A stretch of 64,000 nt of DNA, from assembly GCA_029945375.1 (NCBI GenBank), contig CM057066.1, forward strand, positions 1,798,001-1,862,000, written 5' to 3'. Positions 53,545 through 64,000 of the stretch are shown here, one piece after another; the first letter of the stretch is position 1, and the number at the start of each line of letters is the position of its first letter. Below the pieces are notes generated by a model, which was not told the DNA's origin, did no database searches, and worked only from the letters and a program-made list of their open reading frames with translations. Source of the stretch: Agaricus subrufescens. Lineage: Eukaryota > Basidiomycota > Agaricomycetes > Agaricales > Agaricaceae. The translations under genes and the position numbers were made by a program.

Positions 53545-54687
53545 ATGCCTGCTTCTAGTGCTAGAACCGTTCGTTGCGCTCTATTCGTCAATGACTACTG
53601 GACCAAAAGTCTTCTGGCTCACAATGGAGACTACCTCAACATGTACAGGCGATGGCTGAATGCCTCTTTGCCTAAGAACTCGGGATACTCTCTTGTCATG
53701 GATGCCTATGATACCCAGGACGGAGAGTACCCCCAGAAAGAATATATCGACAACTACGATGTCATGCTACTCACCGGGTCATGTAAGTTGGATTTTGCCT
53801 ATCACAAATGCTGTGTGGAGACTAATCAGATTGTCGCGATCTGCAGCTAACGATGCATGGTCTGATGCCCCATGGGTCTGTGAATTGGTTGATTTCATCG
53901 GGAATGTAATCAAGAACTATCAAACCATCAGACTCTACGGTGGGTCTAGGCATTAGCGTGTGCTCCTGTTGAGTTGTTTCTAATTACTCTACATTAGGTG
54001 TATGTTTCGGTCATCAGATTATCTGCCGTGCTTTGGGTGGCTCTGTTGGCAAGAACCCTGGAGGTTGGGAGATTGGTCCTACAGCTCTCCAAACTACCCC
54101 CATGGGTAGATTGGTCTATGACGCGGAGAAAATTGTAAGTATATTGATCTATCTTTAGAAGAACATTGAACGAGCATTTGATTAACAAACAGGCACTCCA
54201 ACAATTCCATCAAGATGCTGTACCAATCGAGTCTTTAGCTGACAAGCTGGCGACTGGTGAACTTTACCTCTTGGCAAGTTCCCCGAAGACAGTGAATCAA
54301 GGCATTGTTAAATTCTACAAATTCGGTCCGCACTCGGAAAGCCCAAGGTTCAAGTACATCGAGTACGCTCATATCTTGACCAGCCAAGGTCACCCGGAAT
54401 TCGATGAGGCCACGATGACCGAGCTGATTCGTCAACGTGATGAGAAGAATCACCTTGATGAGGAGGCAGTCACTGGCTACTTCGGTCCCAAGGGCTCTGG
54501 TCGTGAGCACGAGCCTCATACTAGCAAACGTAGACACGGAGCCAGATTCGGTCCCGATTATGATGGTGTCCTTGTGATCGGAAAGGCATTCTGGGAGATG
54601 TTTGGTGTGGACTACAGTGAAGATTCCCGCATTTCACACTTGGCACTGAAACCCAGTGCCCGTGAGCTCTTTCAACTTTTCAACTAG
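53545..54687 (+). CDS. Class I glutamine amidotransferase-like protein, copy 2
   Basis: Same four-exon plan as copy 1. Start MPASSARTVRCALFVNDYWT; exon 3 has the elbow GVCFGHQIICRALGGSV; the last exon starts ALQQFHQDAVPIESLADKLA and contains LTSQGHPEFDEATMTEL. The triad is intact. It is the most diverged of the five in exons 2 and 3 (NVIKNYQTIRLYG where the others have NHPEVRLFG; GRLVYDAEKI where the others have GKLLYGVDxI) and has a shorter C-terminus without the Lys/His tail. This points to a different substrate or partner. Confidence 0.88.
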
Positions 54688-56214
54688 GTGGACTGATTCG
54701 GGTCCATCTTACGTGGCTTCGGTAAATGTCTGGACTTTGTTCTTTTTGCTTGTTGCTAGTAGTGGATCAGAGTGAAGTATTTGTCGTGCTACTTGTAAGA
54801 GTGGATAGCGATCTCGTAATATACCAGTGTGTTATCTTGTGATGTTATGACTTCTAGTGTGATAAAGAGTGCATTAAGACTTTGGAGCTGCTAGGTTCGG
54901 ACTTGAGCTAAGCTGAGCGACCGGTGACTTGTAGTAAGTCATCCGGAGTAAATACAACAATTTATCCATCGTATGCCTGGCGGCCGGCGAAATTGACCCT
55001 TGGATATAGTACTCTCGCTAAACAGTAAAAAATGCTACGCTTAATCCTAAATTAGATAAGACCGACCTGCCTTAAACAGCGCTCAGGCTAGATTCTGTGC
55101 AAAAAATTCTAGAATATAGAGATTTTACTAACCTCTATTAGTTTTCTGGAAGGTGTTCGCTCGCATAAGTCAGATTGTACAATTTGCCCACTGGGTGCTC
55201 GGGGTGTCCTGGGCACTATGTTCCATGGCAAACCTACCGAACAACTATGATATTGAGAATGCTTGGCAATGTATTCTTGGACTCGGCGTAAATTTCATAC
55301 AGTAAATACGGAAGGCCCGGAAGCATCGCCCTCCTTTGCTATGACACCTCCGGGTCTCCTGAACCGATGATATCCGCCACGGACCAGCCGAGTAACTGTT
55401 GTGGCGATGGTGTGACGTTCAGCTTGACACTGTCACATAACCCCTAACACTAGAACCACTTACTCCACTCTGACGGTAAAAACACTCAGAGCACCCAGAT
55501 AACGTACTGACAGGTCTGCATGCAAGTGAGTATTGATTGCACAGAGATACAATTGCTGCCTAATGAACAGATAAAAACTTTCTTGTAGGACGGACCAAAC
55601 CAACGTATGGTTCGATAAAATGACATAAAAGACTTCATTCTTGCTCAGAGCATATCCGTAAGTAAAGTAGGCGGATGATAAATGGCGCCACTTCTGAATC
55701 TCACAGAATGGTACACGACATGCTCAATGCTTCTAAGTTTATCCGGCGGGTTTCATGGACTAGCTGATCGAAGCACTGGATAGTCCACATTCTTCACCAC
55801 CCGACCCGGGCGAAAGTTGTGACGCTGTGCTTCGCGCAAACCGTTGACCCAGTGTTTCACGATCATATCTGTATCGTATATTGCCTGCCGGGATAATCCT
55901 TTTGGTTTCCAGCAAAGAAGAAGCGACATTTTCGTGTCTGCAGCAAAAATTTTGTTAGTACTATGTCCTTCTCGGTCGATTCGCTATCAAGATACAGCAG
56001 ACGACTATTCCATGATGTTCCTGGTTTCTGGTCTTGGCCAGATATACCACATCCACATTCCAGCGGTCTCAGTGCTAGGCCTTTTCTGATGAGGACTTTT
56101 CTTATCTGGAAGCGAACGAGGCCTGACAGGACACAGAGAAGTTGAGCTATCCCTCCGGTGCCTTCGGCGGCGTTTATTTCCTTGCAAACTCGAGCATACA
56201 TGAAAGGAACGACC
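54688..56214. other. Spacer between amidotransferase copies 2 and 3
   Basis: About 1.5 kb without a recognised gene; the right 200 bp is the promoter of copy 3. Confidence 0.5.
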
Positions 56215-56220
56215 TATAAA
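56215..56220 (+). promoter_or_regulatory. TATA box, amidotransferase copy 3
   Basis: TATAAA in CATACATGAAAGGAACGACC then TATAAAAGC, 48 bp before the ATG at 56268. Confidence 0.75.
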
Positions 56221-56267
56221 AGCACAGCTGCTTGCTTGCTTCAGATTCATCACCTACCTGCCTAATC

Positions 56268-57455
56268 ATGCCTGCTAACGGTGCAAGAGTCGTTCGCGTC
56301 GCTCTATTCGTCAATGGTGTTTGGACCAAAAAACTGCTCGAGCTCAATGGCGACTATCTCAACATGTACAGGAGGTGGTTGTTAGCCTCCCTGCCGAAAC
56401 ATTCGGGAATTAAACTCATCATGGATGCCTACAACCCCAAGAATGGCGAATATCCCCAGGAAAGTCTCGTCGACGAATACGACGTCGTTATGATTTCGGG
56501 TTCCCGTAAGTTGGATTGTTTTTCACGTCAAAATTCTCATCGGAAGTTCATCATCCACTATTGTAGCTGATGACGCATGGTCGGACGAAGAATGGGTTGT
56601 TAAGCTCGTTGATTTCATTCGCAATGTTGGTATCAATCATCCCGAAGTCAGACTTTTCGGTGGGCTTGATATTCAGTATCATATTGTACTCGCTTCTGAT
56701 TGTTTGACATCAGGTGTATGCTTTGGGCATCAGATTATCTGCCGCTCTCTGGGTGGCAAAGTTGGACGGAACCCAAATGCATGGGAGCTTGGTCCTACTC
56801 ACGTGAAGACCACCGCTATGGGCAAGTTGCTCTATGGTGTTGACCATTTAGTAAGTAACTTATTCTGGATTCGACTGGCGGTATTGAATGAAAAAAATAG
56901 GGACTCCAAGAATTCCACCAGGATGTCGTCTATCTGGATTCTCTCAATGACCACCTGGCATCCGGTGAAATCTACCTCTTGGCTAATTCCGAAATTACAC
57001 CCAATCAAGGAATCGTCAAGTTCTACGATTTCGACCGCAAGTCAGAGAACCCCGATTTCAAATTGGTCGAAAACGTGCATATCTTGACCAGTCAAGGGCA
57101 TCCAGAGTTCGATGAGCCTACCACCACCGAACTCATCCACCAACGTAATGAGAAGAATCATATCAACGATACTGCATACGCAGGCTACTTCGGCCCTCAT
57201 GGTCCTAAGGGCGACGAAGAGCCTCTCGCTAAACATGGAACTGGAAAGAGGTGGGGAGCTGATTATGATGGTGTCCTCGTCATCGGCAAAACGTTCTGGG
57301 AGATGTTTGGTGTGGATTATAGTCAGGATGAGAGAATTGCGCCGAAGCCGAAGAAACATGGAACGGATGCAGGCAAGATCGTTGAGCCGAAGAAGCCTAG
57401 CGCCAAATATCTCCTTGACATTAACGTCCTCGACAGGTTCCATCTTGCGATTTAG
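56268..57455 (+). CDS. Class I glutamine amidotransferase-like protein, copy 3
   Basis: Four exons. Start MPANGARVVRVALFVNGVWT; exon 2 AWSDEEWVVKLVDFIRNVGI; elbow GVCFGHQIICRSLGGKV; last exon LQEFHQDVVYLDSLNDHLAS, then ITPNQGIVKFYDFDRKSENP and LTSQGHPEFDEPTTTEL. The triad is complete. Very close to copy 4, so these two arose by the most recent duplication. The tail is KPKKHGTDAGKIVEPKKPSA. Confidence 0.9.
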
Positions 57456-59217
57456 TTCATGTATTTCCGACGAATCTATAAATGTATCCGTCCTAGCGGA
57501 CGAACGAGAATAAATCGAATGTTGTATTTGAAGCTTAAAGTTTAGCGTGCCTGTTTTGTGAAAGTTGAACTTTCTGTACTCCGTGGCTATTTCTACTTCT
57601 GACACTTCCTTTTGTGATTCGTTATCTTGTGGGCTTAGACCCGGTGAGTCGAATTCGGCTGAGGTAGCTTCTTGAGTAATGCCAACCGTTCACTAAAGAC
57701 GAACCATGCCAGTCAACGATAGGACTGAGACTCGGCCGCTTTTGATTAATCCGGGGCTTTTTTGCATCTGACTTACAGCGGTATCGGGCTTTGGCTCTGG
57801 TATCCTCTAAAGTATTCAAGCAGAGCGATCTTAATTTGGTATCAAATGATTAGGTCATAGAATAGTTGTACGGCTAAAACAAAAATATGATTGTGCTACA
57901 GTCGAAACATATTTCTTTCTTTTTGGCCTTGATTACTGGTTCAGAGAGTAACTGAGAGCCCGCTAGAATCCGCTTCTTGAAAGCATTGGCACTCCAACTT
58001 TCCCTGCCTGGAAGGTCACTCATACAGGCGCTGAACGGCAAATAGATACAGTCTAATTGGCTATTCGTTGTTGTATGGGCCACAATTGGCATTGGGACTA
58101 CGTGATGTCACATTGCATTCCCACACAGAGCGAATCAGAAATTTACCAGAAAAGAAGGCCCACACGCTGGAATTCCTTGTGCGCTGTTCGACTGGTTCAT
58201 ACCTATTCCACCATTTCGGATGCACTAGAAACCCACATTTTTCCATCGTTTTTGGCGGAGAATTATGATTCAACACCTGTGACAACACGATATGTTGACT
58301 TGGGCAAGATGCATGATGCATTATGATTGGTAATGGACCGGATCTGGATCTGAGGCTCTGCAGTGTTACGCGCAAACTCCGACCATGTCTCCTTCGGCAA
58401 CCGTACTGTTACTCGAACGGCACTTAGACAGGTTTGAATGTAGCCTGTAAGTAAGTGTCAAAAAGCTATCGGAAGAGAATTGGCTCAATTTGAACCCGAA
58501 AACAAGGAATACAATTTTTTCTGGAACGGATACGATCAACAGTTGACTTGACAAACAGAAAGGCGATAGACGATCTTATCCTTTCTCGGTCTGTAACGAC
58601 AAGACGTGCAGGGCCCTCATAAGATTTGACAGTTTTCTGTGTTACAGGGGTTTCGAAACTCAGGCTTCCATCAACGGGATTGGTTGAGTGGAACGTTGGG
58701 CAGTTCATGTCCCTTACAAGTTGACGTTATCGAAAGTTAATGTGAAGATCAGAAATTTTACGTTAAAATGAAAAGAAACTATGATTGGTCTCGCGTGAAG
58801 CATTCCGGGTTACTCAACCAGGGAGTGAGTGAAATATTAATGGTTTGACGATCATACACTTAGCCGTCGCTTCCCTTGAACGAGATAGCTTTGGAGTCGG
58901 TCGCCCGGTCTATAATGGATCTCATGACCATTGCGCGTTTGTTGTTCCGCTTTTGGGGTGAGCGAAGGCGCCAATATTGCAATCATCATCTCGAACAATC
59001 ATTCTGGCTGTCTCGCGATCTAGATAATATCGCGCACTGTCCGCATATGCAGCGCCTTCCATTCAAGTCATCGAAGCCATATGACGAGGCTTTCCCATGT
59101 GCAGGAGCGTATGAGGCACCGACATAATAACGGGACGTGGATACGCCGTAAGCCCCTCGTAGCGCTCGGCAAAGTTTATTCTCCTTGCAAGCTCGGGCAT
59201 ACACGAACGGAGCCACC
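57456..59217. other. Spacer between amidotransferase copies 3 and 4
   Basis: About 1.75 kb with no recognised gene or transposon. Its last 250 bp shares blocks with the promoter of copy 1 (AATCATTC..GCTGTCTCG). Confidence 0.5.
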
Positions 59218-59224
59218 TATAAAA
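59218..59224 (+). promoter_or_regulatory. TATA box, amidotransferase copy 4
   Basis: CATACACGAACGGAGCCACC directly precedes TATAAAAGC, 57 bp before the ATG at 59281. Confidence 0.75.
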
Positions 59225-59280
59225 GCAGCAGTGTCTGCTTGCTCCTAATTCATCACATATCTGCATTACCTTGCTTAACC

Positions 59281-60482
59281 ATGCCTGCTAACTCCGGTGC
59301 CAGAGTCGTTCGCGTCGCTCTCTTCGTCAATGGTATCTGGACCAAAAAACTGCTCGAGCTCAATGGCGACTATCTCAACATGTACAGGAGATGGTTGAAT
59401 GCCTCTCTCCCAAAACACTCTGGATATAGGCTCGTCATGGATGCTTATAACTCCAAGGAGGGCGAATACCCCGAGGAGGGTCTCATCGACGAGTACGACG
59501 TCATTATGCTCTCAGGTTCCCGTAAGTTAGATTTTTTCTTGTCCGAAACTTCCATTAGAAATTAATTAATCACCATTGTAGCTGAGGATGCCTGGTCGGA
59601 CGAGCCTTGGGTCGTTAAGCTTGTCGATTTCATTCGCCATGTCGGTATCAACCACCCCGAAGTTCGATTGTTCGGTACGTCTAATCTTTAGCCCCGTACC
59701 ATAGTCATTGCTAACCACTCTGCATCAGGTGTATGCTTCGGGCATCAGATCATAGGTCGCTCTTTGGGTGGTAAAGTAGGCCGAAACCCTAATCAATGGG
59801 AGCTTGGTCCTACTTTGCTCAAGACCACCGCCATGGGTAAATTGCTCTATGGTGTCGACCGCATAGTAAGCCACAATATACATTCCTAAGCAACAGCGTT
59901 GATTGAGCGAACGTCACCAAATAGGGACTCCAAGAATTCCACCAAGATGTTGTCTATCTAGATTCCCTCAATGATCATCTGGCATCTGGCGAAATCTATC
60001 TTTTGGCCCATTCCGATATAACACCCAATCAAGGGATCGTCAAGTTCTATGACTTCGGCAGGAGATCGGAGAACCCCGATTTCAAGCTGGTCGAATATGT
60101 CCATATTTTGACCAGTCAAGGACACCCAGAATTTGATGAGCCAACCACGACTGAGCTCATCCACCAGCGTAATGAAAAGAACCACATCAATGATACCGCA
60201 TTCGCTGGCTACTTCGGCAATCGCGGCCTTGACCACGAACATGAACCCATCTCCAAACATGGAACTGGAAAGAGGTGGGGAGCTGATTACGATGGTGTTC
60301 TTGTGATCGGCAAGACGTTCTGGGAGATGTTCGGCGTCGACTATGCTGAGGATGAGCGTATTGTGGCGAAGCCGAAGAAACATGGGAAGCATGCAGGCAA
60401 GACTGTTGGTGAACCAAAGAAACCCAGTGCCAAATTCCTCATGGACAACCACCTTGTCCAGGCCGGTCATGTTCCAGCCTAA
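59281..60482 (+). CDS. Class I glutamine amidotransferase-like protein, copy 4
   Basis: Four exons. Start MPANSGARVVRVALFVNGIW; exon 2 AWSDEPWVVKLVDFIRHVGI with NHPEVRLFG; elbow GVCFGHQIIGRSLGGKVGRN; last exon LQEFHQDVVYLDSLNDHLAS and LTSQGHPEFDEPTTTEL, stopping at 60482. The triad is complete. The C-terminal tail KPKKHGKHAGKTVGEPKKPS is basic and may be disordered. Confidence 0.9.
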
Positions 60483-62272
60483 TTTTGTGCTAGATACTTG
60501 CTTGACGTCGACTTTTAGCTTAGTTGATTAATTATGGATGTAGGCGATATCATGAATTTGGTATGTTACATGTGATAGCTGGTATATGGAGAACGAATAA
60601 TAAAAAACGTCATGTTTGAGGCGAAAAGCATAAAATATCATCCCTACAAAAGTGAGACAAAAGTAGGAGCCAAGAGGATACGCGGTTCGTTAACAATTTC
60701 TTGACCTGTGCCATCCATCAACCAATATTAACAAATGAGGCCGTTATGATTTAATCAATAAGTTTCGGGTCTTGCTTGCACCGACATGACTACGTTCAAG
60801 ATCGCATCCTTGGCACGCCGGCTTTGATCTTCGCGCTATTTACGATAAATATACTCGTAATGGTGCAGGTTCGGCATCACTATTGGCGGGTAACACCAAC
60901 TGCCATCGTTTTTCACCTTTTTTACAGCTGCTAGTCTCGATATTCACGGGGCCAATGTTCGCCACAACTTGATGGAGCACCGATCAAGCGAGTATCCTAG
61001 TATCTTTTTTCCGTTCTGGATGTAAGTGTAAGGATCAGGGAGGCACCTATCCGAGATTCTACAAGCGTTAGTCTTAGCTTGTTATAGATCATGGAATAGT
61101 ATAATTCATGCTTTCAATCAAAACAATGCTTTTCGCCTTTATTACCCCACTCTGAAGGAAAGTATCTACTCGCACTACGTCCTGTGGGACGTTCTCCCGA
61201 CTAACTACCCAATACGAGTTTCTACCAAATTCCATCAAATTCTCCGGTTGACTTTTGTTGCGGCTGCGTCTTATTGGGTGACAATGATGGGATTCACGGA
61301 TTCCAATGATGATATCACGGTTGTATCAAGAACCCTGTCTTCAATATGTATGGGTGTCGACTCGGATAATTTGAAGGGACAAATTGAGCTACAATTGGTT
61401 GTTTCTGTTCCGTTCTTGCCCCGACGGATATCGAGATTCAACCCAGAGACGCTCGAGTCGGCTCGATGTCACACTGGCAAATCAAGCAGCGAACACTCTG
61501 CAGCTCCTTGATCGAATTGACACTTGCTGGACGGGATATATGCTTCAGAATCGGTACTGGTTAACCGCCGCATCGATTTGATCGCGGTGGCGAATATTAT
61601 CTGTTCAAAGAGGCGGTGATGTAACTTGACAGCACTAGTGATATTCCTTACTTTAGAAGACCGCTATTTCCTGCACCTAGAACCGAAGATGATGATACTC
61701 TCTGAGGTCGACGGCCTTCGTACTTGACTTCGCCCTGTCACAGGAAATAGAAACGGCGCCACGGACACACTTCGGTCTACTTGACTGGGTGCACGGACCA
61801 AAGAAGAGGCAGTGTATATTAGTTGGCATTTAAGTTGAAATCGTGGAAATGTATTTATTGAAACGGGAAAGAAGCCGTACGGTTTCGAGAAGCATCTGTT
61901 GAACAGTCATTGCGGGGTTGAGCAAGAGATGTCGGAGTTTTGGAGTCCATAACAGACGTTTTGACAAGTTGACAACTACTATGTTGTTCACGATCGAGTT
62001 TATATTGAGCAAGCCGAGATACCGATAATCACTAGGATGGAGCATCACAACCAACTCTCGTACTATCAGCGCGCCCCCTGTCATCAACCTTTCAATAATG
62101 GAAGTCAGGCTAGGCGATATCCGACGCGCCTTTCCCTATGCAGGAACAAACTTTCAAGTGTCCTGGGATACCGAGAAGCCCCCTCAGTTCCATCTACCTG
62201 CCACAAAACTTTCCCGCCCCCCCGCAAAGAATAATTCCTATACAAACGTGAGCATACACGACAGGAGCCATC
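60483..62272. other. Spacer between amidotransferase copies 4 and 5
   Basis: About 1.8 kb without a recognised gene. Confidence 0.5.
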
Positions 62273-62278
62273 TATAAG
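62273..62278 (+). promoter_or_regulatory. TATA-like box, amidotransferase copy 5
   Basis: CATACACGACAGGAGCCATC then TATAAG, 46 bp before the ATG at 62325. Same block as copy 4 with a weaker TATA. Confidence 0.65.
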
Positions 62279-62324
62279 ATCACTTTTCCAATACTGGATC
62301 ATCACCTAAGTGTCCTGGCCACTC

Positions 62325-63519
62325 ATGCCGCCTTTACCCCGCTCTGTAACCGTTCGCGTTGCTCTACTCATTTGCGGTCACTGGACCAAAAAACTCAAGG
62401 AGCTCAATGACGACTATCTCGAAATGTATAGGCGATGGTTGCTTGCCTCTTTGCCGCCAGGCTCGGGATTCAAGCTCCTCATGGATGGTTACGACGCGCG
62501 AGAAGAGGAGTATCCTGAGGAGGAGCTCATTAGCCAGTACGATGTCATTATGGTCTCAGGATCGCGTAAGTTGGTTTACTTCTCGCCTGAAATCTCCCAT
62601 TAAGTATTGGCCACGCGCCATCTCTAGCCCACGACGCATTTTCCACCGAACCATGGATTACTGGCCTTGTAGAATTTGTAAAGTATATGGGTATCTACCA
62701 TCCGGAAACTAGATTAGTCGGTAGGTCTTATATGTTGCACGTACTTTTTACACGCGTTTGTTTATTGTTCGGCACCAGGTATATCCTTTGGGCATCAGAT
62801 TATCAGCCGGTCTCTGGGTGGTGAGGTTAAGAGGAACCCCAAAGAATGGGAAATTGGACCTACAGTTGTTAAATCCACATATATGGGCAAATTGCTCTTC
62901 GGTGTGGACAAAATCGTAAGTCACATCTTCCAAATCCGGAATGCCACTTTAAGCCGACAAGCACTTTGTCAACCAATAGGCACTCCAACAATTCCACCAG
63001 GACACCGTAGAAATAGAACCGCTGGCCGGTTCTCTGGCATCCGGTGAAATTTACCTTTTGGCCCAATCCGACATGACCGCCAATCAAGGGATCGTCAAAT
63101 TCTACCCACTTTGCCCGACTTCAGAAACTCCAGAGGATCCCGATTCCGATTTCAGACTGGCAGAACAAGTACATATTTTGACTTGTCAAGGACATCCGGA
63201 ATTCGACGAGCAAACAGTCACTGAACTTACTCATCAACTGAATGAGAAGAAACGTATTAATGAGTTTGCATACACAAGCTACTTTGGTGTAACAGGTGCA
63301 GGGCATGACCAGGAACCATTAATTAAGGAAGGTACTGGAAGGAGGTGGGGATCAGATCATGATGGTGTACTTGTGATCGGTAAAACTTTCTGGGAGATAT
63401 TCGGCGTGGACTATAGTGATGATGCACGGGTTGCGTTGAAGCCCAAAAAGCCAGTGAAGCGTCCGAACCATGTCTGGAGAAGACCCCATGCTAGCCACCT
63501 TCTTAGAACTGATGTATAG
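62325..63519 (+). CDS. Glutamine amidotransferase-like protein, copy 5, nucleophile Cys replaced by Ser
   Basis: Four-exon plan kept: MPPLPRSVTVRVALLICGHW, exon 2 AFSTEPWITGLVEFVKYMGI, elbow GISFGHQIISRSLGGEVKRN, last exon ALQQFHQDTVEIEPLAGSLA, LTCQGHPEFDEQTVTEL. The acceptor and reading frame at the elbow are clear, and the codon is TCC where the other four copies have TGC. His and Glu of the triad remain. All introns keep GT-AG, and there is no stop or frameshift, so the protein is probably made but cannot act as a Cys amidotransferase. A regulatory or decoy role is possible; recent loss of function is the simpler view. Confidence 0.88.
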
Positions 63520-63576
63520 TATACTTATTTGTATTCAACATGTATAAGCGAATCGACGGACTTTCTGTATTACATT

Positions 63577-64000
63577 TCAACACACAATTGTGGAGTAACT
63601 ACTCTTGGTACTTGACACAAAAATCTTTCGGGGTGCTTTCCCTGCAGCACTTATATCGCGGGGTTGCAAAGGCATTCCCGGGATCAGCATACCTTCTTCT
63701 GTATCTGGCTCGTTCGCCTCTCCGTCGTTTGCACCTTCCTTGATAGTGCCATCGCTAATCAAACGGCGGACGATCTCAGAAACCATAGGTTCGGTAAGCT
63801 CGGGGCGTCCTTGTACAGACATGATACAGTATGAGTGTGTTGGTGAACGTCATGAACCCGGCCTTGAGTATCACATGCCCTACAGTCCCCGTAGAGTTTA
63901 ACAACACCCCGATTTGGAGTTATGGCGGACGATCCGAGAAGATGGATCGACCCATCGGAGACATGGTCAGAAAGTGTGTCGACAGCAATGTGATCTAGGT
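63577..64000 (-). pseudogene. Sixth amidotransferase-like gene, diverged and apparently broken, partial
   Basis: Minus strand, running in from beyond the right edge. The frame from 64000 reads DHIAVDTLSDHVSDGSIHLL then GSSAITPNRGVVKLYGDC, which lines up with the last exon of the array genes (YLDSLNDHLASGEIYLL, TPNQGIVKFY). Around 63830 the family resemblance moves to another frame: HSYCIMSVQGRPELTEPMVS and EIVRRLISDGTIKEG, with the stop at 63577. No good intron joins the two frames. The catalytic GHPEF motif reads GRPEL, so the His is lost. Either a pseudogene or a gene with an unseen splice. Confidence 0.6.

Noticed and set aside
53994..54537. Minus-strand frames across the amidotransferase genes (also 57042-57605 and 59958-60470)
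   Set aside because: The same antisense frame recurs because the sense genes are paralogs; it reflects codon composition and not a second gene.
52699..62272. Host genes in the spacers of the amidotransferase array
   Set aside because: Short frames on both strands lack motifs and consistent splicing; they look like noncoding DNA, in part duplicated promoter sequence.

Overview
The window is nuclear DNA of a filamentous fungus, most likely an agaricomycete basidiomycete. The genes are broken by many 45-75 bp GT-AG introns. The mobile elements are chromodomain-bearing Ty3/gypsy elements, a KDZ transposase and a Tc1-like element. A cytochrome P450 with an agaricomycete-like N-terminus is also present. 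A Rhizoctonia/Ceratobasidium-type host is a guess. One run of exactly 100 N (50046-50145) shows that this is a scaffold with at least one unsequenced join.

Left, gene-bearing part (1-20450). It starts with the 5' two thirds of a glycyl-tRNA synthetase gene (minus), with a bestrophin-type anion channel gene 45 bp upstream on the same strand. Next come a small multi-pass membrane protein of unknown function (minus) and a tiny secreted protein made almost wholly of six RDLPHGQDWR units separated by Kex2-type RR sites (plus). A second bestrophin (plus) follows. Then two convergent chromodomain genes lie tail to tail: a plus-strand protein ending in a Cys cluster with Zn2Cys6 spacing, and a minus-strand KMT1/Clr4-type histone H3K9 methyltransferase. 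A haemerythrin (HHE) protein closes this part.

Transposon island (20454 to about 50050). A P450 gene is cut after its first exons. It is followed by LINE-like remains, a possible LTR and a very large inverted structure. One chromovirus (gypsy-1) lies on the minus strand (24383-31831), and a 5'-truncated, nearly identical copy lies head to head on the plus strand (31832-43861). The minus copy is split by a Tc1-like element at a TA. The plus copy keeps that site empty but is split by an 8.2 kb chromovirus (gypsy-2) with LTRs, a 5 bp target duplication and two extra reading frames 3' of pol. A copia-like Gag frame, AT-rich tandem repeats and a KDZ transposase gene follow. Differences between the gypsy-1 arms are almost all CpG to TpG/CpA changes, and the premature stops in three unrelated elements are each explained by one C to T change. 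Both fit cytosine methylation and deamination.

Right part (51500-64000). Five tandem plus-strand genes encode class I glutamine amidotransferase-like proteins with the same four-exon plan, and four of the five share a TATA-containing promoter block. The fifth has Ser in place of the nucleophilic Cys. A sixth, diverged and apparently broken relative faces them on the minus strand at the window edge. The array is a recent lineage-specific expansion. No synthase partner gene is visible, so the substrate is unknown.
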